Shown here piece after piece: positions 1 through 13,200 of a stretch of 64,000 bases of DNA; positions within the stretch are counted from its first letter, which is position 1, and each line of letters starts with the position of its first letter. The DNA is from Apostichopus japonicus. Taxonomy: Eukaryota; Echinodermata; Holothuroidea; Aspidochirotida; Stichopodidae. The stretch spans positions 6,118,501-6,182,500 of the forward strand of contig NC_092575.1 of the NCBI RefSeq assembly GCF_037975245.1, read 5' to 3'. The notes under the pieces are model-generated. The model was given only the letters and a program-made list of their open reading frames with translations, was not told the DNA's origin and made no database searches. A program made the translations under genes and the position numbers.

Positions 1-121
1 CAAGCTGTGTGTGTATTTTCTGGGATCGAAGGTGGTGTTTAACATTTCTGTTACACCTCATTCGAAACTAGGTCAGATTACCGGCATTAGAAGTTTCTTT
101 TTGTGCGAGTCTTCCCAGCCT
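1..121. mobile_element. Right-edge fragment of a TTAA-flanked MITE, cut by the window start
   Basis: The reverse complement of 1-121 matches the left ~120 bp of the element at 9994 (ATGCCGGTAATCTGACCTAG and GAAGACTCGCAC). It ends GCGAGTCTTCCCAGCCT followed by TTAA at 122-125, the same terminus and target type. Confidence 0.8.
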
Positions 122-391
122 TTAAGTACCTCCTTTGAATTTTTTGTTAAAGCAGCAAATTGCAGTGGGTGGCCATTAAAGGTGCAACAATGTTTAGCAA
201 ATTTAATACGCATTGTTCAAAATATGAATGCAATCAAAACAAGACACACTCTAAAGCTGTTTTTTTTCTTCTTCCAGTCAGATATAGCTACTGTAGGTCA
301 GTGCTCATTAACAATTCCATTCGATTTGGGGGGATATTTGTTGACCTGACACTGTTGTACACGAAGCATTAATCACACACGGGCCCTCACA

Positions 392-637
392 TGCCCAGGC
401 CCGTAGCCAGCAGTTCTGAGTTGGATGGGCACCAACAATTGAAAGCAAAAGAAGGACCCAATACTCAAGTCCTATAATTTTTATTCTAGAAGAAAATAAT
501 TATATGTTTTATACATTTTATAATAATATATTTTTATATGTTTTTATAAATTGTCTGTACATATGATGGTAGCTCAGAGGGGGGCAGAGTAATATACACC
601 AGGGGCCCAGACCCTCTGTGCCCCGGACTGGCTATGG
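392..637. mobile_element. Probable hAT-like MITE, decayed
   Basis: The ends CAGGCCCGTAGCCAGCAGT and ...GACTGGCTATGGGCTTG form an imperfect inverted repeat of the CARGCCCRTAGCCAG type common in animal hAT MITEs. Flanks TCACATGC and TCACACTT are only partly alike, so the target duplication is degraded. Confidence 0.5.
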
Positions 638-1062
638 GCTTGTCACACTTGCACCTCAATAAACACCAAGCTTCTCGATTATTTGAAATTAAACTTTTAT
701 CAGGGAAGTTAAATGTGAAATGCTTGACTGTAATTAGATTGCAGAAGGGTTAATCATCAGATTCGACACAAACTGTTGACTAAATGCAGCATATTGTTCA
801 GGGCAGAAGTTTTGTACTAGTGAACATCAATTAGAACCAGGCACAGATCCAGGGGAGGGTGTATGGGGGTGAACACTCCCCCCTCTTCTTTTAATTCTGT
901 GGGAGGATGCTACCAGAGTCAGCTTCGATAACCCCAGCCCCAAACTTCATAGATCCTAGCTAATCTACTGCAGAAATGGACGATATTAATTTTTAGTGTC
1001 ATTTGCAGAAATTGTTTTAAAGTTTTACAGCTAAAATACTCGAGTAATTTTGAGTCTAATAC

Positions 1063-1236
1063 CTTGATCTTTAGCGAATGTGATTTGTTTCTTCATTTGC
1101 TCCATGTATAGAGCCAGCTGACGTTGTTTCTCTCGGAGCTGAACCTGTTCCTCTTGACTAGGATGGGGACCGATGGACCCGGGTCCCCGGCCTGCGCTTC
1201 CCGGACTGGGAACCGACCCGACCGATGACGGGTTAC
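1063..1236 (-). CDS. MED15: MED15 exon 12, start of the conserved C-terminal helix
   Basis: The acceptor is CCATGCAG and the donor GATCAAG|GTATTA. The first part (NPSSVGSVPSPGSAG) is Ser/Pro/Gly-rich; the second part, EEQVQLREKQRQLALYMEQM, is a charged helix equivalent to EEQQYLDKLKQLSKYIEPLR in vertebrates. Later exons are outside the window. Confidence 0.85.
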
Positions 1237-4200
1237 CTGCATGGCAACGAACAGACCGTTAGAACAAAAGGGTTCGTTAGACGACATTAAATATTAATAC
1301 GCTCTGTGGCACTCATTTACCAAATTTTCTTCAGTTCATATGAGACACGTGTTGATAAAGACGTGATGTCGAGGCACAGCACTTATCAAAATAGTTTGGG
1401 TTCAACTTTTCCCCAAAATATGTACAAAATATATACATAAGCTGCAGATTATGTTGTATTAACAAACAACAGCAGGGAAGAGGATACAACATCCTTGAGG
1501 AATAAAGAAAAATGGAAAACTATTCCTAAAAAACGTATCTGACAGAGAATTGTATTAATTTTATCACATTTCAACCATGTTCGTAGATATCTGTAGGAGA
1601 AGTCACATTTTACTTCCACCGATTTTCATTCGACCTTCACAACGTTAAGTCGTTTAGACTTTAAACGAAAATCTCAGCAAACTTGGAAAATAAGCTCAAA
1701 TGGGATTCGAACAAAGATTACAACCCCTACGCTCCAGTGAGAAGGTGAGAAAAGAATGTCACCAGAATAAATTATTCGTAATTTGTTAAATGCAACGGGA
1801 TACAAACAGGTGTGGTTACTTTCAGCACGGTAGGACCAGATTGCAATGGGGGCTTTGTGGTGGAGTAATAATATTTATGAACACTACACATCATTCTTAT
1901 ATCACTAATGAAAAAAAAATACCAGTGAAAAAAATTAAAGGGTGATGTTGTAATTGTTTCATATCTTCTTTGTCTTTAAGTGTTAAATATCTCAATTTAT
2001 TTTAGTAAAAGGATGATGATTTTATACCTGGTGTATTCAGTGAGGTTGATGGCGAGGGCACACCTCCCCTCTGCATGGGTGAAGGCATTGACTGTTGGTT
2101 TGTAGGGCTTGGCTGCATATATGTGGCTGGAGAAAGAACTGGCTGAGAACTGAAAAATGAATTAAAAATCACAATTAATAAAAGACTTAAAAAGTGAGAA
2201 TTTATCCTTTATGAATAATGTTAAGAAAAACAAAAGAGCTAGGGAAAATGGGGTTAATAATGACAAATAGAGGGACACAGAGGCACAGTGACGCTTTGAT
2301 GATATAATATCCTCACCCTTTCCCTGATTTATTATCTATCACAATATGTATGTTCGTTTCTACAGCAAAAAGTGATCTTTTTTATTTTGGTTGAACTTTT
2401 AACATTTTGCAATTTATTTTCCATAAAAATGCTCAACCCTTTAATACATCCCAAGCATTCTTTAAGTCAGAAGAGTAATTGCTATGACAAAACATGTTTG
2501 ACACCTGTTGCAATAAAGTAGTAATTATCTGAAAAGTAGATAGGCATGGTACAAAGACATCTTATTTTGGCCTGGTGCATACCACTTTATACCACAATAC
2601 AATTCATATTCCTAAAGCATGAAAGAGAAACTCATCACTACCATATTTAATAATATACTGGGATGCGCCAGAAAGGATGGTCCCTCAAAACCATCACCTA
2701 CCTCACAATCCCCTAGACCCCCCCCACAATGGTCCCTCAAACCATCACCTACCTCACGATCCCCTTACCCCCCCCCACAATGGTCCCTCAAACCATCACC
2801 TACCTCACGATCCCCTTACCCTCCCCCCACAATGGTCCCTCAAACCATCACCTACCTCACGATCCCCTTACCCTCCCCCACAATGGTCCCTCAAACCATC
2901 ACTTACCTCACGATCCCCTTACCCCCCCCCACAATGGTCCCTCAAATCCATCACCTTCCTCGCCATCCCCTAAACCCCCCTCTCCTCAGATATAGATCTA
3001 ATTTCTCACCCAGGTTGCTGTCCTGCCGGTGACATCTGCTGTGCATACGCTGGAGATGGGACCATGCCGGGCTAGGAAGAAAAGGAAGAACTTACATTCC
3101 CACTGTTTGTATATCATGTCCTTCTTAAAATGGTTGACAGTATCAATCTATACAAAGGTCAGATACAAACTCGTTCACAATGTACGTAGCTATGTTACGA
3201 AGGAATTGTCTTCAGCTGGCAATCAACCATCATAAAGAATTGATTTGAGGTTCCATGTCAAAACTAACAAGCTAAAAGGGCAGAGACCTCAGCTGGGGAT
3301 AGTTCTACAACAATGCTGTGACCTACACTTGTTTTGTACACATGAAAAACCATACCAATGGACACACCTGCTTTTGATGTTATCATCCCTCCTCCCTTCC
3401 CCCTCCCCCTCTGGGTATACAAATGTCTGTGATCAGTCTTAAGTATGTGTGTTACTTTGTTCAGAATATTTGTTGCAGATAAAGAAATGGGCATGACTTT
3501 TGTTTTACAGTTAAATGTACATAAGCTTAGAAACCAAGAAAACTTTCACTCTTCAAATAATGACCTTTGTAAAGAAAACAAAGAAAATGTGTACATATTT
3601 ACCATGGACACAACCAACTTTGGAAAGGTATGGTTAAAAAATAATGATAAGAACAACAGCCAAGGGTACAGGATGAATATCAGAATGCCAGAAAAATGTT
3701 TAATGTCGAAGGTTAAAGAAAATGAAATGTCCCCAATCATGCACATATCAGCAAATAGTTTGTTTGTGATAAGAAAGGAATGTAATTATACAGGAATAAA
3801 TAATCTATGATTACGAAATGATTATTAAAACGTTCACATTTTTTCGTCTAAACTAGAAACTTGCACTTTAAAGAGGATTTTATATAATGAATTCACGTCA
3901 AAGCTTAATCCCAACCAGGGGCATATCTTGAAGGATATATTGCTGTTTGTCAAGGATCAACCAAATCTGGTTGTCCAATAAAATGTCAACAAAATAACCA
4001 TGACTGATCAATATGTACACTGTAGGAGTCTGGAGAGATGTTTAGGTTTGGTGGCGATAGCACCAGCTTTGAGAAAGTAAATCTCTCCTTTATGTGCATC
4101 ATCAGGCATACCCGCACTATTTCTGTTTGGTTTCAGGACCAAAATAAAATAAAACTGTTAGCAAACTGCTTATCCACTAGAGAGTCTGTGTAGGAGAATG

Positions 4201-7200
4201 TGTAAAAGTAAGTTGGCCTGATGTTTCGATCCTAGCAGGATCCTGGATCCAGGATCCTGCTAGGATTGGAACGTCAGGCCAACTTACTTTTACACATTAT
4301 TTCAGGACCGCTATATAGAGTGATGGAGGGCGATACCAATTTATCATCTTTACCTATTTGGGGGGTATTCAGTAACATTGCAATCTACATTTGATGTAAA
4401 CAACCGGTTGTCCGTTGAACAACCACCCAAGGCTGATTTTATTTTGTCCAAACAGAAATTTGGTCGTCCCTGACGACCAATTTTATATTGGCAACGTCTG
4501 ACACAAGATGTTCAATCGAATTCCATATGTAAGGCGCTTCATTCGCATACTTTACGAACAAGAACTGACAAGGCGGCTATCATAGGCATCTTTTTCCATC
4601 TTTACATGATATAGAAAACTTTTTCTCTTCCTTCGACCAATAATTCTTTTACGAGTCATCGACCCGGGAAGGATGAGAGCTACGCCTGTATAAACAAGGT
4701 TACATTTTGACCCCTAGTAAAATCAAATGACCTTTACCAATGATGAATGCAGCCAACAAATCACCAAGGGGCACATACATACCAAGGATAAATTTCATGC
4801 TGGCTGAATATGGTGATTTATCATGTTCTAAACAAGCCCAGGCCTCACATACACACACCTTAGATACACACATTTACATACACACACACACATACATGTT
4901 TGTAGTACATTCAGACCGAGGACCCCATTGTATTTTCCATTGTTCAAATCCACGTACCCTAACCTTAACAATACCCCATACAATAGAATTCTTCCGAGGA
5001 CGTGGTTCAAATCCTCGGTCAGATAGCAAAACAAACACACACACACACACATCATCATCATGTTCACATTGACACCTTTGACCTTTGGCTAGAAATAAAA
5101 AAAAATTCAACTATTTGTTATTGTAAGAAAGAGCAATTACAGGAAAAATTTGTGGGGCAGTGGAATACTGAATGAACATGTAAGAAGTATTTTGAAGAAA
5201 ATGCCACTTTCTTGTCAGACAAATACCCCAGAACCTGAAGAATGGAATAACATGATATGAAAAATATGTATTGTAGTAGAAGGAGGAGGAGAATTCAGTT
5301 GAAAACAAATGTGGTAAAAATCAATTATTGGCCTTTGAATTACATACACACCTGTAGGGGCGTCATAGGTGGGTAACCTACATACTGAAACATATGCTGT
5401 CATGTAAAGCAATAGGTATAGAACAATACAGAAAGAATTATTAACCAGAAAGCCAGTTGGCGTTTGTGATTCCTTGCCAATACAATTTACTCAAAATTCA
5501 AAGTAACTATCTGACTAAATGTAGAGCAATTGAGTTCAAATCTGTCCAAGAATTAAGTGAGAACCAGAAAAGATTTGTAGCAATCCCTTGTGGGTATCAA
5601 GCCATCAACCATGGCATTCACTTATAAGGATTTTACAGTAATATAGAATTATAAACCAAAGTGTTTCAATATCCAGAAAGAACAGTGTTCCTTCATGAAA
5701 TATAGACACATTTTACCAACTTTGAGCTAGCAAATTCCTTTAATAATTGTAGAGAGTTACATGACATTGTTCATAAACTGTGAAATATTTTGAGAAAATG
5801 CCCAAGTTTTTCACTAATTGAGATAACCTGTTGACCCCTTGAAGCTCAGTGAGAGAGAAAACTGATAGGAGGTTAAAGGACATGTTTAAAGCAAGAGTAA
5901 GAACTCTGAAGCAGATTTCTTTACCTGAATGCCAGGTATGTTTCATTGAAGACCTATCGAGCCCTTCATTGAATTAACTTGAACTGACCTAGACCATCCT
6001 ATGTTCACCAAATGAAAATCATAGCATTGGAGAATTTCCAGATTTATTGTAGCTCTACCAATTTCAATAGGATTCTTGGACAGCCGATGTAGGCGGGGTT
6101 AAGGCTATTATTCCAGTAAAAATGAGGGTGTGCAACAAGAGATTTCAGTTTTGGTTTCGATGACAATCTAACCTATGCATTCATGCGGGCGGAGAGTGTG
6201 TATGCGTGTGTGTTGGGGGGGGGGGTGTAACGCCTCGCTTGTAAATACGATATCTCAGGAAGTGAAGCTTTGACCAATCTAATATTGGTGTATATGAGTA
6301 ACACATTGGGTAGAAGAACCCTTTTGTTTTGTGGGTAGGTCAAAGATCATTTTGAGTCACCAGGGGCCAAATAGAAAAAACCTTGTAAAGACGATATCTC
6401 AAGGATGTAAGCTTAAACCAATATCATATTTAAGTTCGTGAGTAGGGGACCACATTTAGGAGCAAAAGCCTCTAGTTTAATGTGGAGGTCAAAGGTCATT
6501 TGGGTTCACCAGGGGTCAAATAGTGTAAACCTTGTAAACACGATATCTCAAGAAGGGAATGTTGAACGAATCTCATATTTAGTATGTAGTTGTTAAACGT
6601 TCAGTACAATTTTTTATTGAGATCAAAGGTCATTTTGAGTCGCCAGACGCCAAGTTGTGGAAACCTTGTTTATAAGCTACAGTATCTCCCACCGACCAGC
6701 CTATCAGATTTAGAGAATACCTTTTTTTTCTCTTAGAGAATAAATATATTCTTGGCAGAGAAAAAATATTTTTTGTGTTAGAGAATATATATTTTTGACA
6801 GAATATTTACTATAAGAGAATATATATTTTTGCACAGAATACATATTTGTTATTAGGAAAATACTTTCTGTACGCCTGGAGAATATATAAATATATACTT
6901 TAAGGGAATAAATATAATTTTCAGGGAATATATATGTGTAAACAAATATGTCTAAAATGTATTTTTGAAGTTAACCATGTTTGTATTTCGCAATTACAGC
7001 ATATATATATTTGTATGTATATATTCCGCTTTCTCGCGCCATAGCAATTGTTCGGGGGAAATTGTCCGGGGGGGGGGGGGGAATAGTCCGGGGGGAAATT
7101 GTCCGGGAAGGTTATTGACCGGGGGGGAATTGTCCGGGGGGAAGTCGTCCGGGATGGGAATTGTCCGGGGGGGAATTGTCTGGGGTGGGAACTGTCCGGG

Positions 7201-10200
7201 GTGGGAATTGTCTGGGTGGGAATTGTCCGGGGGGTAATTGTCCAGGGCGGAGTTGTCTGGGGGGTAATTGTCCGGGGGGTAATTGTCCAGGGGGGAGTTG
7301 TCCGGTCACCCCTCGGTCAGAATACAAAACAAACGCACGCACACGTGTCTTTACCATCGCATAGGCAGGGAATAAAAAAATAAAATGAACTTAAGGGAGT
7401 TGGAGGATACTGCATACAGATCTCAGGTTGTTTTCTTTGTACACAAAGGCACCCAGAAAGTTGTAGGTTTCCATAGGATCAATAACATCAAATTAAAACT
7501 AAGAACGAGGTAATGTTGTATTGGAAATGCACAACAAATTGGCACAGATTTATATGAGGCCGTCATGTTTTCCAAATCGTTCACTTCTTTCCATTGGCCT
7601 TTATTACTGAACTATATACTGCAACATACATTTTCTAGACTCTAGGTGGACCGTTACACAAATGTAATAAAAATCAAGAAATTCTAAACACTACAGTATT
7701 GGAATTGTATAATAGACTGGGCCCTCATTAGAATGTAACCCCAGAGGTGGTTTAGTAAGCCTTAGGAACTGTGACTGCTGTGCTTAATGGACCATCCTAG
7801 CATTAAAATGTTTTGATCCCTTAAAAGTGTTCATGGTCTGATAAGCAGGTCTGAAAAGAAGGTGGGGGGGGGGGGGGGAACCAGGGTTAATAAGAGGCCA
7901 GGTGAAGTGGGAAAAAGAATAACTATTTTATAATATACTTAAGGAAAACTGAAGACACAAAATGGGACTCACATCTCTGTGTATAAATATTATTTTTGCT
8001 ACTTTTGGCAACTAGAACTCTTGGATGCACGTTGCATTAAAAGACGTTCGGTCAATTTCTGCTGCACGCATGAATGCGACATTACATTCATTAACCGTTA
8101 CATTTACCCCTTTATAATTAATTTCCAACTGGAATTTTCCTGACTTGCTGCACACATCAGATACTGTACAAGATTATTGGAAATAGTCTATTAATTGCAG
8201 ATAATAAGCCAGCAATTCAGGGTCTTATGTTAAATGTTAGGAACTGAACTCATGCAATGTTTTGACTGTCCATTGTTACCCCTACTTATCATGTGTTTAT
8301 GTTCCTAATGTCTTCTGACAATAACATTGAAGGTGCCATTTTTTTCTACTGGCAAACTAACATCTAGAGATGGTTTATTACATTCAGTACCATCAGATAC
8401 ACCAAAACATAGAAACCTTGTTAAAGCTTCATTATGCATTCATCTCAATGGTCTGAACAATCCCCTTTTATTTTATATTATTGTGTAGCAAATAAACACA
8501 CAATCATGACAATGTACCCTTTTGCCAAACTTTTGGCCCATTCGTAGAGATCGAGGGAATGCAAAATTCAAACGATACATTGTTGTCCCATCAAAACCAT
8601 CCCATTTAAAACAGTAATAGTACCCATTCGTGGGCTGATTTTAACCGTCACAATTTAACATTAGGCTATTTACTGGGTTATGGATTTTACACACTCACTA
8701 AGCCTAGCACCATTACATCATGTGCGTCGAGCAAGAACTGGCCATTTGAAGGGTCACAATTCACGAATACCTCCGAGTCGTTGTTTTCGCTAGCTGGTTT
8801 TAATCCATGACTGTACCAGGCAGTAGAGAGTGAAACAAAGAATTGTTCACTCATCCATTTTCAAGAGACCTAATATCTCATCTGGCCATGCCTGCATCTG
8901 ATTAATAGTATGACCTTACCGTGGTGTCTGTTAGCACAGGCTACAGTTTTATGGTCAAAAATTTCTTTCACTCCAATCTTTGAGAATAGGCCAAAAATTT
9001 TGCCAGAGAGAGTACTTTGTCATGACTGTGTGATTATTAATTACACAATAATACGAAAAAGAGGTTGAAAGAGTTAGGGATCAGTTAGGTCGTATTTATA
9101 ATGATATGCATAAAGAGGCTAGAGCGTGCTGCAAACTACTCACTTGGTGCTGGGGTGGTGTTGGTTGTCCAGGAAAAACTGGTGCAGCAGGAGGTGCCAT
9201 AGGGTTCTGAGGGGGCTGACCAGTTGGGCTCTGTGGAATTAAAATTAGTAAAAAATTAAAAATAAATAAAGTTAAAAAAAAGAAAAAGATTTTTGTCACT
9301 GTTCCTGGTGTCATGGAGGGGATCAGGGTTTATTCAATTTTATTGCTCTTTAACAAGCATTTAATCGATGAGAATGAAACTTCTTTCACAAGCTGTGAAA
9401 TTTGAGAACGAGGGGGGGGGGGGGAGAATATAGGTAGGGCCCAGTTTGACTTTGCAACCCAGAGTGCTTACAAGAAACAAATATTTATTTCGCCAAATAA
9501 GAATTAAAAAAAAAAAATCTAGAGTGGAACTTCTTTGGAAAAACGATCCAGCTCAATCTTTAATACATCAAACTAGTCTGTCTGGTCATCCATTTAAAGA
9601 ATGACTTAAAGAATGACACAAAATTAATTTGGACATGTATGTGTTGTTGAGCACTGAGAATCACTCCTATCAGTCCATGGTGTGTACCTACACCACTTTT
9701 AAATTTTGAGAAATGTCCTTTAAATATCTGAGGCTCATCAATTAAAGTGGCTGGAATATTGAGTCTAGCACTCATTTCCTCAGTTGCAACAGGAAAACAA
9801 AGACTTTTATGACATGCATACAATACATTTATACAAATTTGTCAAGGACAAGTGGGTATTGAATGTCATCCAAGCAGTGCTCTGCTGTTTACGTGTAGTT
9901 TTCAAAAATGTTTTTGCTTGTTACTCGAATTGATAAAACAATAGACAAATGGATAGCACTGAGGATTCATCTTGATCATCAAATAACCCTTAAAGGGTGT
10001 GAAGACTCGCACACAAAGAAACGTCTCATGCCGGTAATCTGACCTAGTTTCGAATGAGGGGTAACAGAAGTGTTAGACATCCCCATCGATCCCAGAAAAT
10101 GCACACATTGCTTGCTACTATCGGTAATTAGATACTAGTGTACAGTCAATACATACAGCTACGGTCAATACACACAACACAGTGTACATAGCAGCATGGA

Positions 10201-13200
10201 CATCTCCGGTCTAGATCAAAGATAACAAGGTATCACGTTTCATGACTGTCTGCATTTTGTAGCGACAAGAAGAAAACGTTATTTGCAAGCAACCAAGAGT
10301 TAACTTTTTCAGAGCGCGGCACGTGGTTTGGGGCGAGTCTTCAATGCCTTTAAAGGGAGTCTTTCCTCTTGTTAGAGTATCGCATGTGTATTAAGACCAA
10401 AATTTTGGCTGAATTCATCCTTTTAATGGTTATGAAAATTCATGGGATGGAGTCTTTCCACCAATCACTGTCAGTGACAGTCAAAGCCACTTGAAGGCTT
10501 TGTTCACGTTGATTCAAGTCGGGTGAGGAAATGATGTCCTGGCAACTACGTTTGGTTGCAGATAATCGACACCAAGAGAACTTACGACAAAATTAGCAGC
10601 CGTCCGAATGATCTGTTGTGGTTGGTTCATGTTGTTGGGGTTGAACTGTGGCATACCGGGCTGTTGCTGCTGTTGTATGGGTACAGACTGTTGCTGCTGC
10701 TGTTGTTGGTTCATGTGCATCTGAAGGGTATGCTGCTGCTGCTGTTGGAGTTGCTTTTGCCGCATCAAATTCAATTGATCTGAAAAGTGAAGTAAATATT
10801 TGTTTTGCCAACTGTCTGAAAACTGCTACAATATCATCAGCTGTGTTGACAATTACACTGCTTTACACATCACATACTCATAGATGAATTTGATTAGCAA
10901 TGGAATTTAGCTAGCAGGTTATTTTATGCCCCCCCCCCCAAAAAAAATAATATGACAAAAATGTCAATTTAAGACATAGAAATGAGATATAACTATATGC
11001 ATCTAGATATAACTGAAAACCACCCTAAAAGTTTTCATGATTTCTGGGCCACTAATGAATATTCAATGATTTGAGCACTCACTCTGTTGAATATTCATAT
11101 GTTGCTGTTGTCCTTGTAAGGTTTGCTGGATGCCTGGCATTCCAGGCTGCCCTATCTGAAGTTGTTGTTGTTGGTTACCAGCCAGACCCTGGCCTCTATT
11201 GGGCAAGTTCTGCATTGCCATCATTGCATCTGCGTATAAATCAACACACCAGAATGAAAACATGAATAAATTTTTGGCTTTCCAAAATGTCTTTTGCTGG
11301 GAGTAGATTAATAAGGGTGCTAAATACATCATCATTCCAAGTCATTATGTTTCATTTCATTTAGTATGATAAGTTTTGTTGAGAACAATAACACCAGCAG
11401 ATTGACAGTCCTCATAGACTACAGTGTTGTGTTTACATGTTTATCTTGGCATGCAGTTTAGTGTAGGTGTTTACACAGTGTATACCACTGAGGAAGTCGC
11501 CTGGGACCATGGGCCTATCTGGCCCACTGCAAAATCCAGCCCTGCATTAGTTATGCTCGATGTCAGTTAAATCTTGGAAAATCTGAAATCCTGCTTTTAA
11601 TATGTAAGCTTAATCCTGTATCAGTATATTAGATCTTTAAATATTAACCCAAATATTTAACACATCCTCTTATGTTCATCTCTCCTCTTCCCCCTCCCCC
11701 TCCCCTTCTCCTTCCCCCTCCCCTTTCCCTTCCCAACCCCCTTCATTGTAAACTGATGTTTTATGTTCATTGTTCTCATTTCATCATAAAGGAAAATATT
11801 AAAGCATTTCCATTGTTATGCAGCTTCTTTAATATGATAGTGAAAAAAACAAAGGGTCATTGTCTTCTTTAATATCATGGTAAAAGCACAAAGGGTCTTT
11901 GTACTACACTACATTTGTTGTATGCATCTTTCAACATTTTCTCAATTTTTGCTATAGAATACCTGGCCCATTATTCCCTCCTGCCATATCATTCATGTGA
12001 TCAAGGTTAAGGAAAGGTCAAGGAAATATTACATCTTTACACTTTGCAAGCATTTCCATGGCTATGCAGCTTCTTTTATATGATAGTGAAAAGACAAATT
12101 GTCATTGTCTTGTTTAATACCATAGTAAAAACACAAAGGGTCTTTGTACTACATCTGCTGTATGCATCTTTCAACAATTTCTCAATTTTTGCTATAGAAC
12201 ACCTGGCCCATTATTCCCTCCTGCTATATTATTCATGTGATCATAGGTCAAGGACCCACAGTCTCCTGCATGGACTATCATTCAATTTCCAAAAATACCT
12301 TTGATACAATCTAAACTGAACGCAATGACGATTTCAGAATATAACAATTTTTTTAAATTATCTCCCTGTATATTGAACACATATTTTTTTCACTTTAGTT
12401 TGCAATATACAGATTCTATGTTGAAATATGCAGTAGTCATTCAACATACATTTAGTACTTTAATCCCAAGTAAGTGAATATTCTCTTTAACAAGCAAACT
12501 GCAAGCGAGTTGCAACATGCTGCCTGTCACTACTACAGTAGACTTTAGGGGAGCGAAATGCTTCATATTAATTATTTCATGGAAATATAAACATCCATTC
12601 AATGATTGTGATAAAATAATGGTTTTTGGTCACAATTCTGAAAGAGATTTATCAACTCTTAAGGAATTTACAATTTATGGCAATGTAATGTTAGTAATAA
12701 TAATAATTTATTTATTATTAATAGTAATTTATTTTAATAATAATAATAATCATATTTTGATAGAAATAGATATATATATATACAAAGAAAGATTTCTCAA
12801 GTCTATCATCAGGAAAACATATAGAAAGAATGTTCAATATGTTCAAAGAATAAAAGGTAAATGATGATATCAAGAAAACTTGATAAGAGTAACAGTGACA
12901 AGGACGAGCAGTACAAATAAGTACTTGTTAACTACCAAACAAAACATGCAACGGTAATATTGAACAAACCTTTTGAATATTGACATAATAAACCTTACTA
13001 AATTAATATTCAAGTTTGGTCTTTGTGATGAGATCACAAGATTTGGCTTGCGATATTCGATTTCATACGGAGCCTTCGGGATGCCAGGAAAGAGAGCTTA
13101 TTTTTCTATTAATGGGACATTTACAATGTGGATGGAGTACATATGACTGGTTAATATCAGGAGCAGATCCAGGACTTTTAAAAGAAGGAAATGTGGCCCT

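Noticed and set aside
2619-3032. Proline-rich open frames of 88-137 codons in three frames
   Set aside because: They are translations of the 52-bp minisatellite, and the region is a MED15 intron.
3445-3810. 121-codon plus-strand frame
   Set aside because: It has low-complexity Lys/Asn-rich composition in an AT-rich MED15 intron, on the antisense strand, with no recognised family.
7099-7383. Gly-rich and Pro-rich open frames on both strands
   Set aside because: They come from the G-rich 15-bp minisatellite, which has no stop codons in several frames.
10514-10811. Leu/Val-rich and Ala-rich frames overlapping exon 7 of MED15
   Set aside because: They are antisense or shifted readings of CAG/CAA repeats.
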